A stretch of 64,000 nucleotides of DNA from RUG572 sp964386385 (GTDB lineage: Bacteria > Verrucomicrobiota > Kiritimatiellia > RFP12 > UBA1067). The notes below the pieces were generated by a model. It saw only the letters and a list, made by a program, of their open reading frames with translations, was not told where the DNA came from and did no database searches. Shown here in pieces: positions 16,715 to 26,128 of this stretch. Position 1 is the first letter of the stretch. Each line of letters opens with the position of its first letter. The stretch covers positions 1 to 64,000 of the forward strand of contig CAYLRN010000013.1 of the NCBI GenBank assembly GCA_964386385.1. The letters are read 5' to 3'. A program made the position numbers and the translations under genes.

Positions 16715-18850
16715 TCAGCGCGCCGGAGCGAGCCGGAAGAGATGCTCTCCGGCGGGGAGCGTCCTGCGGCTTCCGCCCCAGGCGAACGTCGCGGTCGTGC
16801 CGGACGGGACGGACAGCCGTGCGGCAAGGCCTCCTGCGGTCTTCTCCCACGAGACGCGGACGTCGCCATGGGGCGTGGGGACGACGCCGCGCGCCCATTT
16901 CGCCGCGTCCGTCTGCGGCCTCACGTCGAACGCGCGGAAGCCGATCTCCGTCGGAGTCACGCCGAGGACGTAGGACGAGTACAGCCCGGCGATCGCGGTG
17001 TCGGGATGCGATTCGTCGCCCCAGCCCTTCCTTATCATGTGCATGCACTCTGTCACCGTCTTCGCGCCCTTCCATCCAGGGTCGAGCAGCTTGTACCAGT
17101 TGTGGTCCTCAAGCGCCTTCAGCGCGCCCTTCGTGTCGCCGTACTCGAACTTCCCGCGCGCGGCGAGAGCCTGGAACTTGCCATGGTCGATGCGGACGAG
17201 CTGCGGGGCGATGCGCGCGGCCTCGGCGTCCGTCGCAAAGCGCGTCGCAAGCGCAAGCGCGTTCGCCTCGAATCCAAAGTCGGCCACTTCCGACGAGACG
17301 TTGAAGCTGCCGCGACCCTCGTTCCAGAACGCCTTTCTCACGGCGACCTCCATGCGCGCCGCGTCCGCCCGCCATTTCCCGGCCTCCGCGGAATGCCCGA
17401 GCGCGTCCGCGATCGCCGCCGCGTCGCGCAGCGTCTTCCACAGAAGGACGTTCATGTAGGCGCGGTGGTGGAGGGACGTCCCGCCGAAGACAAGGCCGGC
17501 GGCGTGCTTGCACGTGTCCCTGCGCTGCTCGAAGATTCCGTCCGGGCGGCGATGCGAATCGAGGTAGCCCATGAGCGCGACGACGTCCGGCCAGACCTTC
17601 GCCAGCGTGTCCGCGTCGCCGGTGTAGAGGAGATGGTCCCACGCGACGGGCACGAGCCAGGCGGCGAACTCGTCGGAGCCGAACGGGCCGTACTCGCCCG
17701 CGCGCGGACGCTCCGCGCGCTCCGCGTACGGCGAGGCGTGGACGTACCCTTCAGGCGTCCTGTTGAACGCAAGCAGCTCCACGCTCCCCCTCATGTACGG
17801 CGACTGCGGACCGAAGCCGTAGAACATGTTGCGCTCCGCCCACCAGAGGTCTCCGCTCCAGATCAGCCTGTCGCGCTTCGCGCCGTCCGCGACGAACGGC
17901 CGCGTCCGCGCAAAGCCCCATCCGGCAAAGTCCGAGAGGTCGTGCCATTTCCCGCCGGAGCGAACGCCAATCGAATGGACGACGGGCCAGCTTTCCTTCT
18001 GAACGGAAAGCCCGATCCGCTCGCCCTTCCTCACCGCGATTCGGGCCGTCGCCACGGCATTCGTGGACGTCTGCAGGACACGAAGCCTCCGCGCGCCCGC
18101 CAACAGCTCGAACTCGCCGACGGGGAAATGCGGATTCGCGTCGAACTCGTATTCCACCTCGAACTCGCCGTCGTACAGAGCGGGCGCCAAGTGCCAGACG
18201 TCGGCGGCGGACTGCTCCAGCTTTCGCGGGAGGATGCGCCCGGAGACCTTCTTCCAGGCGTCGTGGTTCGGAAAGCTCGCCAGCCGGCACGTCCAGACGC
18301 TTATGTCCCAGAGGCGCGTCAGGCGATTGTCGGAGCACTCGAACGACCCGCGCCTCGGCTCGTCGGAGAAGACCTCCGCGTTCTCGATTTCAAGGGAGTC
18401 GATCTCCACTTCGCCGGGCGAATCGAGCTGGACGCGGACATACCGCTGCTGTCCCTGTATCAGCGGCGCGACGAAAAGGCCCGTCCGCCCGACTGAGTAG
18501 ATTTCATGGCGGTTTATGTTTCCGGGAAGAACTGGAATGTCGAAATCCGGCCCCAGGTAGCGCGCGCTCGTCTCGCGGGTGAAGTCGCCCTTCTCGCCAA
18601 GCCCGTCGGGATGGTTCGCATACGCAAGGCGCAGCTCCGGCGTCCCCTTGCAGCCGACGACGCGGAAGACGGCATAGCCACCGACAGACCTCTCGCCATA
18701 GTCAAGCGCGACGACCGGACGCTCGCCCTTCCCGTCCCACGACATCCTGCAGACCTTTCCGTCGTCCGCCCGGAACATCCCTTCCGGACACGACACGGGT
18801 CCCTGCGAATACAGCGCCGCGACTGCGGCGGCGGCGATAAAAACAGACAT
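16715..18850 (-). CDS. Alpha-L-rhamnosidase-like glycoside hydrolase, GH78 type (711 aa)
   Basis: A short hydrophobic start (MSVFIAAAAVAALYS) suggests export. An N-terminal beta-sandwich is followed by an (alpha/alpha)6 barrel. The GH78 landmark KRDRLIWSGDLWWAERNMFY is clear, as are LYTGDADTLAKVWPDV and the late WGDESHPDTAIAGLYSSYVLGV block. A C-terminal beta domain (VPTPHGDVRVSW) ends the protein as in rhamnosidases of this family. AAAGGAG precedes the ATG. It likely removes terminal L-rhamnose from plant or microbial glycans; closely related families act on other deoxy-sugars. Confidence 0.82.
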   Translation of the reverse strand: MSVFIAAAAVAALYSQGPVSCPEGMFRADDGKVCRMSWDGKGERPVVALDYGERSVGGYAVFRVVGCKGTPELRLAYANHPDGLGEKGDFTRETSARYLGPDFDIPVLPGNINRHEIYSVGRTGLFVAPLIQGQQRYVRVQLDSPGEVEIDSLEIENAEVFSDEPRRGSFECSDNRLTRLWDISVWTCRLASFPNHDAWKKVSGRILPRKLEQSAADVWHLAPALYDGEFEVEYEFDANPHFPVGEFELLAGARRLRVLQTSTNAVATARIAVRKGERIGLSVQKESWPVVHSIGVRSGGKWHDLSDFAGWGFARTRPFVADGAKRDRLIWSGDLWWAERNMFYGFGPQSPYMRGSVELLAFNRTPEGYVHASPYAERAERPRAGEYGPFGSDEFAAWLVPVAWDHLLYTGDADTLAKVWPDVVALMGYLDSHRRPDGIFEQRRDTCKHAAGLVFGGTSLHHRAYMNVLLWKTLRDAAAIADALGHSAEAGKWRADAARMEVAVRKAFWNEGRGSFNVSSEVADFGFEANALALATRFATDAEAARIAPQLVRIDHGKFQALAARGKFEYGDTKGALKALEDHNWYKLLDPGWKGAKTVTECMHMIRKGWGDESHPDTAIAGLYSSYVLGVTPTEIGFRAFDVRPQTDAAKWARGVVPTPHGDVRVSWEKTAGGLAARLSVPSGTTATFAWGGSRRTLPAGEHLFRLAPAR

Positions 18851-18880
18851 GGCTTCGCTCCTTTACGTCTTTCAGAAAAC

Positions 18881-19480
18881 TCATTTCCGCCGGGCGGACT
18901 TCGCCCAGAGGCCGCGCCCGGCCGCGCGCGCCTCCTTCTGCGCCGCGCCGTAGCGCGGGTCGGCGTTCCCCCTCGCCCGCGTCGCATAGCCGTCGCGCAC
19001 CAGCGCAAGGCCGACGTCGACGACCTCCTCGAAGGCGCCGCCGGTCGTCACCTTTCCGACAAGCCCACCGCCGCGCCTTCTCCCGCCGACGTGCACGTTC
19101 ACGGTCTTCCCATCGGCGAGTTCGCGGAGGCGTTCCAGCGGCGCATCCCCGTCGGGGACGGCCACGCCTGAAAGCGCGACGCGGCGTATCGCGCCGCCGC
19201 GCGAGTCGCGCACGACGAGGACGCCGCCCGGCTCGACGGACGAGACGACGCCGAAGAACTCGACCGCCGTCTGCGTCTGCACGATCCCGCCGCGTCCGTC
19301 GGAAAAGCGCGTTCCCCTGTCGCTGACGTGGAATCCCTCGCGGGCCTCCTCCTTCGACACGTTCCACTCCATCGGATAGCCGTTGCGGAAGCTCCGGCGG
19401 AACGTCAGCGCCTCCGCGGGAACGACGCCCGCGGAGACGACGAGGAACGCGGCTGCGGACATGGCGCTGCGGAACGGCAT
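18881..19480 (-). CDS. Secreted SNase-like (thermonuclease-fold) protein (199 aa)
   Basis: A signal peptide (MPFRSAMSAAAFLVVSAGVV) precedes a region with no motif (residues about 25-65). An OB-fold nuclease-like domain then resembles staphylococcal nuclease: FFGVVSSVEPGGVLVV, an RRVALSGVAVPDGD strand and the C-terminal LVRDGYATRARGNADPRYGAAQKEARAAGRGLW. The last block matches the SNase end well, but the early catalytic Arg/Asp positions look poorly conserved, so nuclease activity is uncertain. Confidence 0.65.
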   Translation of the reverse strand: MPFRSAMSAAAFLVVSAGVVPAEALTFRRSFRNGYPMEWNVSKEEAREGFHVSDRGTRFSDGRGGIVQTQTAVEFFGVVSSVEPGGVLVVRDSRGGAIRRVALSGVAVPDGDAPLERLRELADGKTVNVHVGGRRRGGGLVGKVTTGGAFEEVVDVGLALVRDGYATRARGNADPRYGAAQKEARAAGRGLWAKSARRK

Positions 19481-19500
19481 GGCGGCCTCTCCGCCCGCCG

Positions 19501-20844
19501 TCAGGCGAAGCGGCCTTCCTTCGCGTTCCAGGCGAGCCGGACGCCCGGCCTGTCCATCGCCGCGTTGCCGGTCAGCACCATTTCGGAAAGGCGTCCGGCC
19601 CAGGCGAACGAGCTCGTCGGCGTTCCGCCCTGAAGGCAGCAGTCAACCCATTCGTGCCAGTGGCTCGGCGCCGGGCCGACGTGCGGCAGCGCGGGCGGCT
19701 TTCCGCCGTTCTTCATGACGACGACGGGCGACTTGTTGTAGTGGACGGACAGCAGCCAGCCCTCCGTCCCCTCGACGACGCGGCCCTCCAGCGGCTGTTC
19801 GCCGATGGGGCTTTTCGCGAAGAGCCCTGCGATGAACGCGGGGGGGAAGAACTTCTGCGGCGTCGCCGCCTTGATTTCCGCGTTGACGAGATTGCCGTCG
19901 CACCATTCGATGGGGAACGGCTGCCCGCCGGAGGACTTGACGCCAGGCATTTCCCAGACGAGATGCGACATCCTGGGCCAGAACTGCCTCTTCCACTCGT
20001 CGCTCCATCCGTCGTCCGGAATCTCCGCCGTGACCGCGACGGGGCCGGCCGTTCCAAGCCCAAGTCCGATCCAGACCGGGCTGAGAAGGTGAAGCCCCAG
20101 GTCGCCGAGCCAGGACGTGCCGAAGTCGCGCCAGCGGCGCCAGCGGCCGGGATGGTAGACGTTCGGCGCGTACGGACGCGCGGGGGCGGACGCGAGCCAC
20201 GTCTTCCAGTCAAGCGTTTCCGGGACGGGGGATGTGGGAAGAGGCCAGACGCGGCCGCCGCCGGTCTGTCCGCCGCGGTTCGAGAATATCCACACGTGGC
20301 GCACGGCGCCGATCGCGCCCTGCCGGAGGTACGCGGCCGTCTGCCGGTCGCACTCCCAGGCGGCGATCTGCGTGCCCATCTGCGTGACGGACTTCTTCAG
20401 GGCGGCGAGCGATTCTATCCGGCGGCAGTCCGCGATGTCGTGGCAGAGCGGCTTCTGCGCGTAGACGTTCAGCCCGCGCCCCAGGGCGTCCAGGACGTAC
20501 CCGGCGTGGGAATGGTCCGGCGTCGAGACGTTCGCGGAGTCGATGCGATTTCCCTCCGCCGCGAACATTTCGTGGGCGTTGCGGTAGACGCGCGCGTCGG
20601 GGAAGCGCTTGTGCGCCCGTTCGAGGTAGACCGAATCGACGTCGCACAGGGCGGTTATGTGGACGTCCCTGTGGGCGGCGATGCCGTTCATGTCCGCGCC
20701 GGCCATGTTGGCCGTGCCCACGCAGGCGTGGCTGAGGAGTTCGTTGGCGTTGCGCCGCTTGACGACGGCCGGAAATCCGATTGCCGGCGCGAGGGCCGCC
20801 GCGGCGGCTCCCGATTTCAGAAAACTGCGTCTGTTCACGTTCAT
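19501..20844 (-). CDS. Gfo/Idh/MocA-family oxidoreductase with twin-arginine leader (447 aa)
   Basis: The N-terminus MNVNRRSFLKSGAAAAALAP is a twin-arginine signal. The Rossmann part has the TALCDVDSV strand and the catalytic-site motif YAQKPLCHDIADCR (the family EKP motif with Q before K). The middle carries a RRWRDFGTSWLGDLGLHLL segment typical of the planctomycete/verrucomicrobial exported subgroup. A perfect AAGGAGG lies ahead of the ATG. NAD(P)-dependent sugar or inositol redox chemistry is known for the family. Members of this exported subgroup are very numerous in PVC genomes and mostly uncharacterised. Confidence 0.85.
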   Translation of the reverse strand: MNVNRRSFLKSGAAAAALAPAIGFPAVVKRRNANELLSHACVGTANMAGADMNGIAAHRDVHITALCDVDSVYLERAHKRFPDARVYRNAHEMFAAEGNRIDSANVSTPDHSHAGYVLDALGRGLNVYAQKPLCHDIADCRRIESLAALKKSVTQMGTQIAAWECDRQTAAYLRQGAIGAVRHVWIFSNRGGQTGGGRVWPLPTSPVPETLDWKTWLASAPARPYAPNVYHPGRWRRWRDFGTSWLGDLGLHLLSPVWIGLGLGTAGPVAVTAEIPDDGWSDEWKRQFWPRMSHLVWEMPGVKSSGGQPFPIEWCDGNLVNAEIKAATPQKFFPPAFIAGLFAKSPIGEQPLEGRVVEGTEGWLLSVHYNKSPVVVMKNGGKPPALPHVGPAPSHWHEWVDCCLQGGTPTSSFAWAGRLSEMVLTGNAAMDRPGVRLAWNAKEGRFA

Positions 20845-20868
20845 CTGCTGCCTCCTTTTGTCTGCGGT

Positions 20869-21270
20869 TCAAAGCGTTTCGACGTATTTCGCCAGAATGC
20901 GGAAGTCGGAACGGACTTCTACGGTCGTGCGCGACTCGACGAATCCGGTCTTTCGCTCCACGATCTTCATGGCGAGGACTATGTCGTCGCGCCGCCTGAA
21001 GCCGGAAAAGCCGGCGTCGTTGTACTGCCAGCTGACGACCTCCGCCTTGAGGATCCAGTCGCAGTCGTCCTTCTTCTCAAGGACGCCGAACCCGCGCGCG
21101 CGCAGGGCGTCCTCGAGGGCCTTCTTGACGCGGGGCTCGGTCTTGTCCACGAAGAAGGACGCCCCGGCCTCGAACTTGTCGCGGTGGATCGGGCGGCCGT
21201 CCACGATGGAGCCGGCCGTCCAGCAGCCGCAGAGGGCGGCGAGAAGAAGGGCTGTCAGAACTGCGCGCAT
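20869..21270 (-). CDS. Small putative lipoprotein (133 aa)
   Basis: A short signal MRAVLTALLLAALCGC ends in a lipobox-like LCGC, with Cys16 as the probable acylated residue. The mature part is about 118 residues of mixed alpha/beta, with no recognised domain. A VKKALEDALRARGFGVLEKK helix followed by DWILKAEVVSW recalls the beta-alpha repeats of outer-membrane secretin- or LpoB-like lipoproteins, but this is only a resemblance. ATG 21270 overlaps murE by 16 bases, so it is translated with the dcw genes. Confidence 0.65.
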   Translation of the reverse strand: MRAVLTALLLAALCGCWTAGSIVDGRPIHRDKFEAGASFFVDKTEPRVKKALEDALRARGFGVLEKKDDCDWILKAEVVSWQYNDAGFSGFRRRDDIVLAMKIVERKTGFVESRTTVEVRSDFRILAKYVETL

Positions 21271-22355
21271 TGTTCCCTGTCGTCGAAGTGGAGGGTTTCG
21301 CCGCCGACGGTCTGCGTCGTCTCGTGGCCCTTGCCGCAGACGACGACCGAGTCGCCCTTTTCGGCGCTGGCGAGGGCGTGGCGGATCGCGGCGGCGCGGT
21401 CCGGCTCGACGAAGAACTGCGTTTCCGGAGGGATGCCGTCGACAATCTGGGAGATGATCGCCATCGGGTCCTCGCCGCGCGGGTTGTCGCTGGTGACGAC
21501 GAGGCGGTCCGCGTTCGCGGCGGCGGCGCGGCCCATGAGGGGGCGCTTTGCGCGGTCGCGGTCGCCGCCGGCGCCGAAGACGGCCCAGACGCGGCCTTTC
21601 GTGAACGCGCGCACGGTGGAGAGGACGTTCGCGAGCGCGTCGTCCGTGTGGGCGTAGTCGACGAATACGTCGGCGGCGCTGCGCGTCGCGACGCGCTCGA
21701 GGCGGCCCCATCGCGGCGTCAGTCGCGGAACGGTCCGCCATACGACTTCCTCCGGGACGCCCGCGCCCTCGGCCAGTGCGGCCGCGAGGAGGACGTTCTG
21801 CACATTGTAGCGTCCGACGAGCGGACACGTCTTCTCGACGTGCTCGACGAGGGACGGGGACGACGCGGAGAATCCGACGCGCCAGAGGCGGAGCGGCAGC
21901 GACCCGCACTCCTGCGCCAGGCGTTCTCCGCACTCCCCGTCGACGCACACCGCGGCGACGGCGCCTGGGTTCGCCGCCGCCGCGCGTCGAAAGAGATCCG
22001 CCTTCACCTGGAAGTACGCCTCCATCGTCCTGTGGTAGTCGAGGTGGTCTTCGGTGAGGTTCGTGAAGCCGACGCCGGCGAAGACGGTGTCGCCGGTGCG
22101 GCGCTGGTGTATGGCGTGGCTGGAGACCTCCATCGCGCAGCAGTCGAGTCCGTTCGCCTCCATGTCGGCGAAGATCCCCTCCAGGACTGGCAGGGGCGGC
22201 GTCGTGTAGCCGGTGGAGAACTTTCTGCGCCCGTCGTCGACCTCGACCGTCGTGACGTATCCCGCGCGCCGGCCGGCGGCGCGGAGGAACTCGGCCAGGA
22301 TCCACGTCGTGGTCGTCTTCCCGTTTGTGCCCGTTATCCCGAAAACGTCCATCAT
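21255..22355 (-). CDS. murE: MurE-type Mur ligase lacking the N-terminal domain (366 aa)
   Basis: It resembles UDP-MurNAc-L-Ala-D-Glu:meso-diaminopimelate ligase. The protein begins directly with the central ATPase domain, FGITGTNGKTTTTW, and continues with STGYTTPPL, MEVSSHAIHQRR, FTNLTEDHLDYH and the C-terminal DNPRGEDP motif associated with meso-DAP specificity. Usual MurE proteins are near 480-500 residues; the first ~100 residues that bind the UDP part are absent here. The ATG overlaps the ftsI stop (ATGATG), leaving no room for a missing piece upstream. It sits at the normal murE place in the dcw cluster. Confidence 0.88.
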   Translation of the reverse strand: MMDVFGITGTNGKTTTTWILAEFLRAAGRRAGYVTTVEVDDGRRKFSTGYTTPPLPVLEGIFADMEANGLDCCAMEVSSHAIHQRRTGDTVFAGVGFTNLTEDHLDYHRTMEAYFQVKADLFRRAAAANPGAVAAVCVDGECGERLAQECGSLPLRLWRVGFSASSPSLVEHVEKTCPLVGRYNVQNVLLAAALAEGAGVPEEVVWRTVPRLTPRWGRLERVATRSAADVFVDYAHTDDALANVLSTVRAFTKGRVWAVFGAGGDRDRAKRPLMGRAAAANADRLVVTSDNPRGEDPMAIISQIVDGIPPETQFFVEPDRAAAIRHALASAEKGDSVVVCGKGHETTQTVGGETLHFDDREQCAQF

Positions 22356-24211
22356 TCTATCTCCTCCGGCATTTCCTCCGGCACGTCGGGCTCAACGCCA
22401 AGGTAGCGGAGCGTGGACGAGGCGATCTGCCTGAAAGTCGGCGCGGCGCACAGGCCGCCCTGGTGGTTGTAGAGGGGGATTCCGGTTTCCTGCGAAAGCT
22501 TGTAGGACCGGCAGAACGCCGGCTTCTGGTACGTTACGAGGATGACGACCCGCGGCGTCGAGGCGGGGACTATTCCGATGAAGGAGGAGTTGAAGTTCGT
22601 CTGCGAATACCCCTTCCCCTCCTTCATCTGGCCGGTGCCGGTCTTGCCGGCGATCGTGTAGCCGGTCAGCGCGGCGCGCCGGGCGGTGCCGCCCTTCTTC
22701 GCGACGCCGACCATCATGGCGCGCACCTGACGGGCGTACGCGGGCGATACGGGGCGGCCGAGCACCTCCTTCACGTGGCGGTATATGACCTCCTTGCCGG
22801 AGGAGTCGCCGTCGGCGTCCTCCACGGTCTTCTCGATCCTCTCCACGACGTACGGGCGCAGCAGCTCCCCGTCGTTCCCGATGCAGGCGTAGGCGTTCGC
22901 CATCTGGATCGCCGTCACCGAGACGCCCTGTCCGATCGGAGCGCGCGACCACTTCACCTTGTCCCACTTGGCGGGGTTCGGGAGGATGCCGGTCTCCTCG
23001 CCGGGGAGGTCGATGCCGGTTCTGCGCCCCAGGCCGAACCTAGTCATGTAGCCGTGGAGGCGGTCAGGTCCCAGGTCCGCGCCCAGCTTTCCGAAGATGA
23101 CGTTGCTTGAATGGACGAGCGCATCGGTGAGCGTCATGAACGGATCCATGCGGTGGGAATCGGACGGAAGGCGGTAGTAGCGGCTGTCGTTCCTGTCGGA
23201 TGAAAGCAGCGTCGTCGGACCTGCGCGGCGTTCGTTCAGGACGGCGCAGGCGGTGAGCGTCTTCATCACGCTTCCGGGCTCGTAGTTCTCGGATATGGCG
23301 CAGTTGCGCATCGGCTCGCCCCTGAACTCCGGGCTGTTGAAGTTCGCGGGGGCGAAGTCCGGCAGCGAGGCCATCGCGAGGACGGCGCTGTTGGTGACGT
23401 TGAGGACGATCGCCCAGGCCTTCTCGGCGCGGTACGTCTTGAGCCCTTCGGCGAGAATGCGCTCGACCTCGTACTGGATGTTGTGGTCGATGGTGAGGTG
23501 GATGTCGTAGCCCGGCTTGGCGACGGCGTCGATCGAGCGGTGTCCCGGCTCCTCGTTTCCGTATGCGTCGCGGATTCCGGATATCTCGCCCGGGACGCCC
23601 TTGAGGTACTTCTCGTACTTGAGTTCGAGGCCAGCGCCGCCGAGCGGCTTTTCCGGGTCCTTGCTCAGGAATCCGAGAACGTGGGACATCCGCCGGCCCT
23701 GCGGGTAGATGCGGACCTGCTTCTCCTCGGCGATCAGGCCGTGGATTCTGTTCTTGCGCTCCTTGCCGGTGGGGAAGAGGCTGTCGTGCGCCGCGCTGTC
23801 GGAGGACGTCGCAAGGTACACGTGGCGGTTGTTCGTCCGCGCAAAGGCGTCCATGACGGTCACAAGGGGGACGCCCAGGGCGTCGGAGACGCGGCGGATC
23901 TTCTCCATGCGCCGGGCGGGCGATATCTTGCGCCCGCGGCCGCGGGTGTCCTCGGAGGCGGCGACGGGGTCGACGTAGTAGTCCCACGTCGTCGCCGTCC
24001 TCGCCATCACCTCGCCGCCGGCGGCGTATATCGTCCCGCGCTGCCCGCGCGTGACGCGGTGGAACTTGTAGCGCGGAGACGGCTTGGAGTCCACGCACCT
24101 GAGATGTAGCATGGACACGCGCGTGGCCACAAGAACGGCCATTGCCACTATCGCGACGACCGGAATGGCCACGCGGATCTTTTCCATCGCCTTGCGTGAA
24201 ACGCGCACCAC
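22352..24211 (-). CDS. ftsI: Division-specific transpeptidase, PBP2B/FtsI class (619 aa)
   Basis: It cross-links septal peptidoglycan. One N-terminal transmembrane helix (IPVVAIVAMAVLVATRV) is followed by the PBP dimerisation domain with RGTIYAAGGEVMART and by the transpeptidase domain. The three active-site motifs are present: SVMK (YEPGSVMKTL), SSN (LVHSSNVIFG) and KTGTG. GTG 24211 is favoured, with GGGGGA five bases upstream; ATG 24187 would give 611 residues. It follows ftsL by 14 bases and overlaps murE. Confidence 0.9.
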   Translation of the reverse strand: MVRVSRKAMEKIRVAIPVVAIVAMAVLVATRVSMLHLRCVDSKPSPRYKFHRVTRGQRGTIYAAGGEVMARTATTWDYYVDPVAASEDTRGRGRKISPARRMEKIRRVSDALGVPLVTVMDAFARTNNRHVYLATSSDSAAHDSLFPTGKERKNRIHGLIAEEKQVRIYPQGRRMSHVLGFLSKDPEKPLGGAGLELKYEKYLKGVPGEISGIRDAYGNEEPGHRSIDAVAKPGYDIHLTIDHNIQYEVERILAEGLKTYRAEKAWAIVLNVTNSAVLAMASLPDFAPANFNSPEFRGEPMRNCAISENYEPGSVMKTLTACAVLNERRAGPTTLLSSDRNDSRYYRLPSDSHRMDPFMTLTDALVHSSNVIFGKLGADLGPDRLHGYMTRFGLGRRTGIDLPGEETGILPNPAKWDKVKWSRAPIGQGVSVTAIQMANAYACIGNDGELLRPYVVERIEKTVEDADGDSSGKEVIYRHVKEVLGRPVSPAYARQVRAMMVGVAKKGGTARRAALTGYTIAGKTGTGQMKEGKGYSQTNFNSSFIGIVPASTPRVVILVTYQKPAFCRSYKLSQETGIPLYNHQGGLCAAPTFRQIASSTLRYLGVEPDVPEEMPEEIE

Positions 24212-24225
24212 CGAGTTCCCCCGTG

Positions 24226-24654
24226 CTATCGCCTTACGCGCGACGGCTTGCGGGAAGCCGCCGGACGGTCCGCCTGCGCGACGGCGGCGTTCTTCGACAG
24301 CCTGTTCCGCGCCCGCGTCACGGCAAGCCCCGGAAGCGGGCGGCCGCGCCCGTCCATCCTGACGATCTGGTCCTGCCCCTGCATCCGCATCTCTATTCCG
24401 AAGCGCACAAGCCGCTCGTTCAGCTTCTCCGGGGTCGTCATCATCGCCCACTTCGCGCTCTCGCGCCCGTACTCGCCGTCGAGCGCCTTCAGTTCGCGGT
24501 CCGCCTTCGCGATCGCCCTTGAGACGGCCGCGCAGTCCTGATCGAGCGCCCAGTACACCATCAGCATGACGAGCACGGTCAGAATGAGCGTGACCACGTA
24601 CCCCGTGCCCATGGAGAACACGACATGCTTCTTGATTTTCCTGTTCCTCTTCAC
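24226..24654 (-). CDS. ftsL: FtsL-like bitopic division protein (142 aa)
   Basis: A short basic cytoplasmic tail (MKRNRKIKKH) is followed by a single transmembrane segment (GYVVTLILTVLVMLMVYWAL) and a helical, coiled-coil-like periplasmic part (SRAIAKADRELKALDGEY). Sequence identity in this family is low. The call depends on size, topology and the place between rsmH and ftsI, two bases after rsmH. The C-terminal 40 residues are basic and of low complexity. Confidence 0.75.
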   Translation of the reverse strand: MKRNRKIKKHVVFSMGTGYVVTLILTVLVMLMVYWALDQDCAAVSRAIAKADRELKALDGEYGRESAKWAMMTTPEKLNERLVRFGIEMRMQGQDQIVRMDGRGRPLPGLAVTRARNRLSKNAAVAQADRPAASRKPSRVRR

Positions 24655-24656
24655 TT

Positions 24657-25586
24657 TCAGATCCTTTCAGCCACTCGCAGCTTCGCGCTTCGCGCCCGCG
24701 GATTGCGCTGCGCCTCCTCTTCCGTCGCCGCGACCGCCTTGCGCGACGCCAGGCGGACGCGGGGAAGCTCCCCTTCCCAGCGCTCGCCGCCTTCCTGCAA
24801 TGAAACCATCTTCCCGGCATGGGCGGCGAAGAACCTCTTCACCGTCCTGTCCGTCAGGCTCTCGAACGTTATGACCGCGAAGCGTCCGCCGGACCTGAGC
24901 AGCGACAGACCGCCCGAAAGCGCCCGCGCCAGTTCGCCCATCTCGTCGTTCACCTCCATGCGCAGCGCCTGGAAGACCCGCGTGGCTGGATGGTGCGCCC
25001 CGCGGCGCCCGACGGTCCGCTCCACAAGGTTCGCCAGGCGGAGCGTCGTCGCGATCGCGCCGTTCGCGCGCTCCCTGACGATTGCGCGGGCGATGCGCCC
25101 CGCATTGGGCTCCTCGCCGAGTTCGCGGAAGATCCGCGCAAGTTCGCCCTCTCCAAGGCCGTTCACGAGGTCGGCCGCCGTCGCGCCGGCGGACCTGTCC
25201 ATGCGCATGTCGAGCGGGCCGTCCGCCCGGAAGCTGAACCCGCGCCCGGCCTCGTCGAGCTGCGGGCTGGACACGCCGAGGTCGAGGAGAATGCCGTCCG
25301 CCGCGTCCACCCCCGCCCCGCGCACAAGCGCCGCCAGGTCGCCATGGCGCCCGTGCACGACGCGGACGTCCGCCTCGCGGAACGCGGACAGCCTTTCGCG
25401 GCTTTCCTCGATCGCCTGTCCGTCGCGGTCTATTCCCACAAGCGTCGCCCGCCCGCCCGCGCGCGAAAGGATCTCGCAGCTGTGCCCGGCCCGGCCGAGC
25501 GTGCCGTCGACATACATGCCGCAGGAGACGACGTTCAGCGCGTCGACCGCCTCGCGGAGAAGGACGGGAACGTGCGCCGCCGTCAC
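24657..25586 (-). CDS. rsmH: 16S rRNA (cytosine-1402-N4)-methyltransferase
   Basis: It methylates C1402 of 16S rRNA. The protein is 309 aa from GTG 25586, which overlaps the mraZ stop as GTGA and gives the family N-terminus (AAHVPVLLREAVDAL). Diagnostic parts are YVDGTLGRAGHS, VGIDRDGQAI, DGILLDLGVSSPQLDEAGRG, FSFRADGPLDMRMD and the C-terminal VITFESLTDRTVKRFF. It is in its standard place behind mraZ. Confidence 0.94.
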   Translation of the reverse strand: MTAAHVPVLLREAVDALNVVSCGMYVDGTLGRAGHSCEILSRAGGRATLVGIDRDGQAIEESRERLSAFREADVRVVHGRHGDLAALVRGAGVDAADGILLDLGVSSPQLDEAGRGFSFRADGPLDMRMDRSAGATAADLVNGLGEGELARIFRELGEEPNAGRIARAIVRERANGAIATTLRLANLVERTVGRRGAHHPATRVFQALRMEVNDEMGELARALSGGLSLLRSGGRFAVITFESLTDRTVKRFFAAHAGKMVSLQEGGERWEGELPRVRLASRKAVAATEEEAQRNPRARSAKLRVAERI

Positions 25587-26077
25587 GACGCCCCCTCCGC
25601 CCGCGCCGCGCGCCGCGCGGCCACTGCGGCGCGGTAGGCCGCGATCTTGTCCATCATCGGCACTTCCGGCTTGCGCTCGCCCGCCCATATCTCCGCCTTG
25701 CGGAAGGCGCCCACGAGAGTGACCCGGCACGTTATCCCCGCGAAGCCGAGAAGATGGTCGCCGATCCGGATGCGCCCCGCCGAATCCACGCGAAGCATCT
25801 GGGCGCACTGCGCAAGCGCGGCCGCCGCCGGGTCCGTGTCCAGCACGTCGCCGCCCCGGAGCCCATCGAGGACGCTCCTCATCTGGTCGGGGGAGACGAG
25901 GTTGAGACAGTCCCGCGTAGCGTCAGGCACCACGTACACGTACTGCGGGTTTCCCATCGCGTCGCGCCACTCGCGCGGCAGGGTCAGACGCCGCTTGTCG
26001 TCGAGAGAATGGTAGAAAGTATCGACGAATCCGCCGATAATCTCGTTTTTCTCTGTGTTTTCGCGTTTGTCCGACAT
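25583..26077 (-). CDS. mraZ: Transcriptional regulator MraZ
   Basis: The protein has about 164 residues with two MraZ/AbrB-like swapped-hairpin repeats: YHSLDDKRRLTLPREWRD near residue 22, and LRVDSAGRIRIGDHLLGFAG in the second half. MraZ binds repeats in its own promoter region in other bacteria and opens the dcw cluster. ATG 26077 is preferred, with AGGAA directly in front. An in-frame ATG at 26107 is possible; a TTG at 26158 is the -35 box of the promoter and is excluded. Confidence 0.88.
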   Translation of the reverse strand: MSDKRENTEKNEIIGGFVDTFYHSLDDKRRLTLPREWRDAMGNPQYVYVVPDATRDCLNLVSPDQMRSVLDGLRGGDVLDTDPAAAALAQCAQMLRVDSAGRIRIGDHLLGFAGITCRVTLVGAFRKAEIWAGERKPEVPMMDKIAAYRAAVAARRAARAEGAS

Positions 26078-26128
26078 TTCCTGTACCGAAATCCATGGGC
26101 AGGGCATATCTGCCCCACAACGCCCCAC

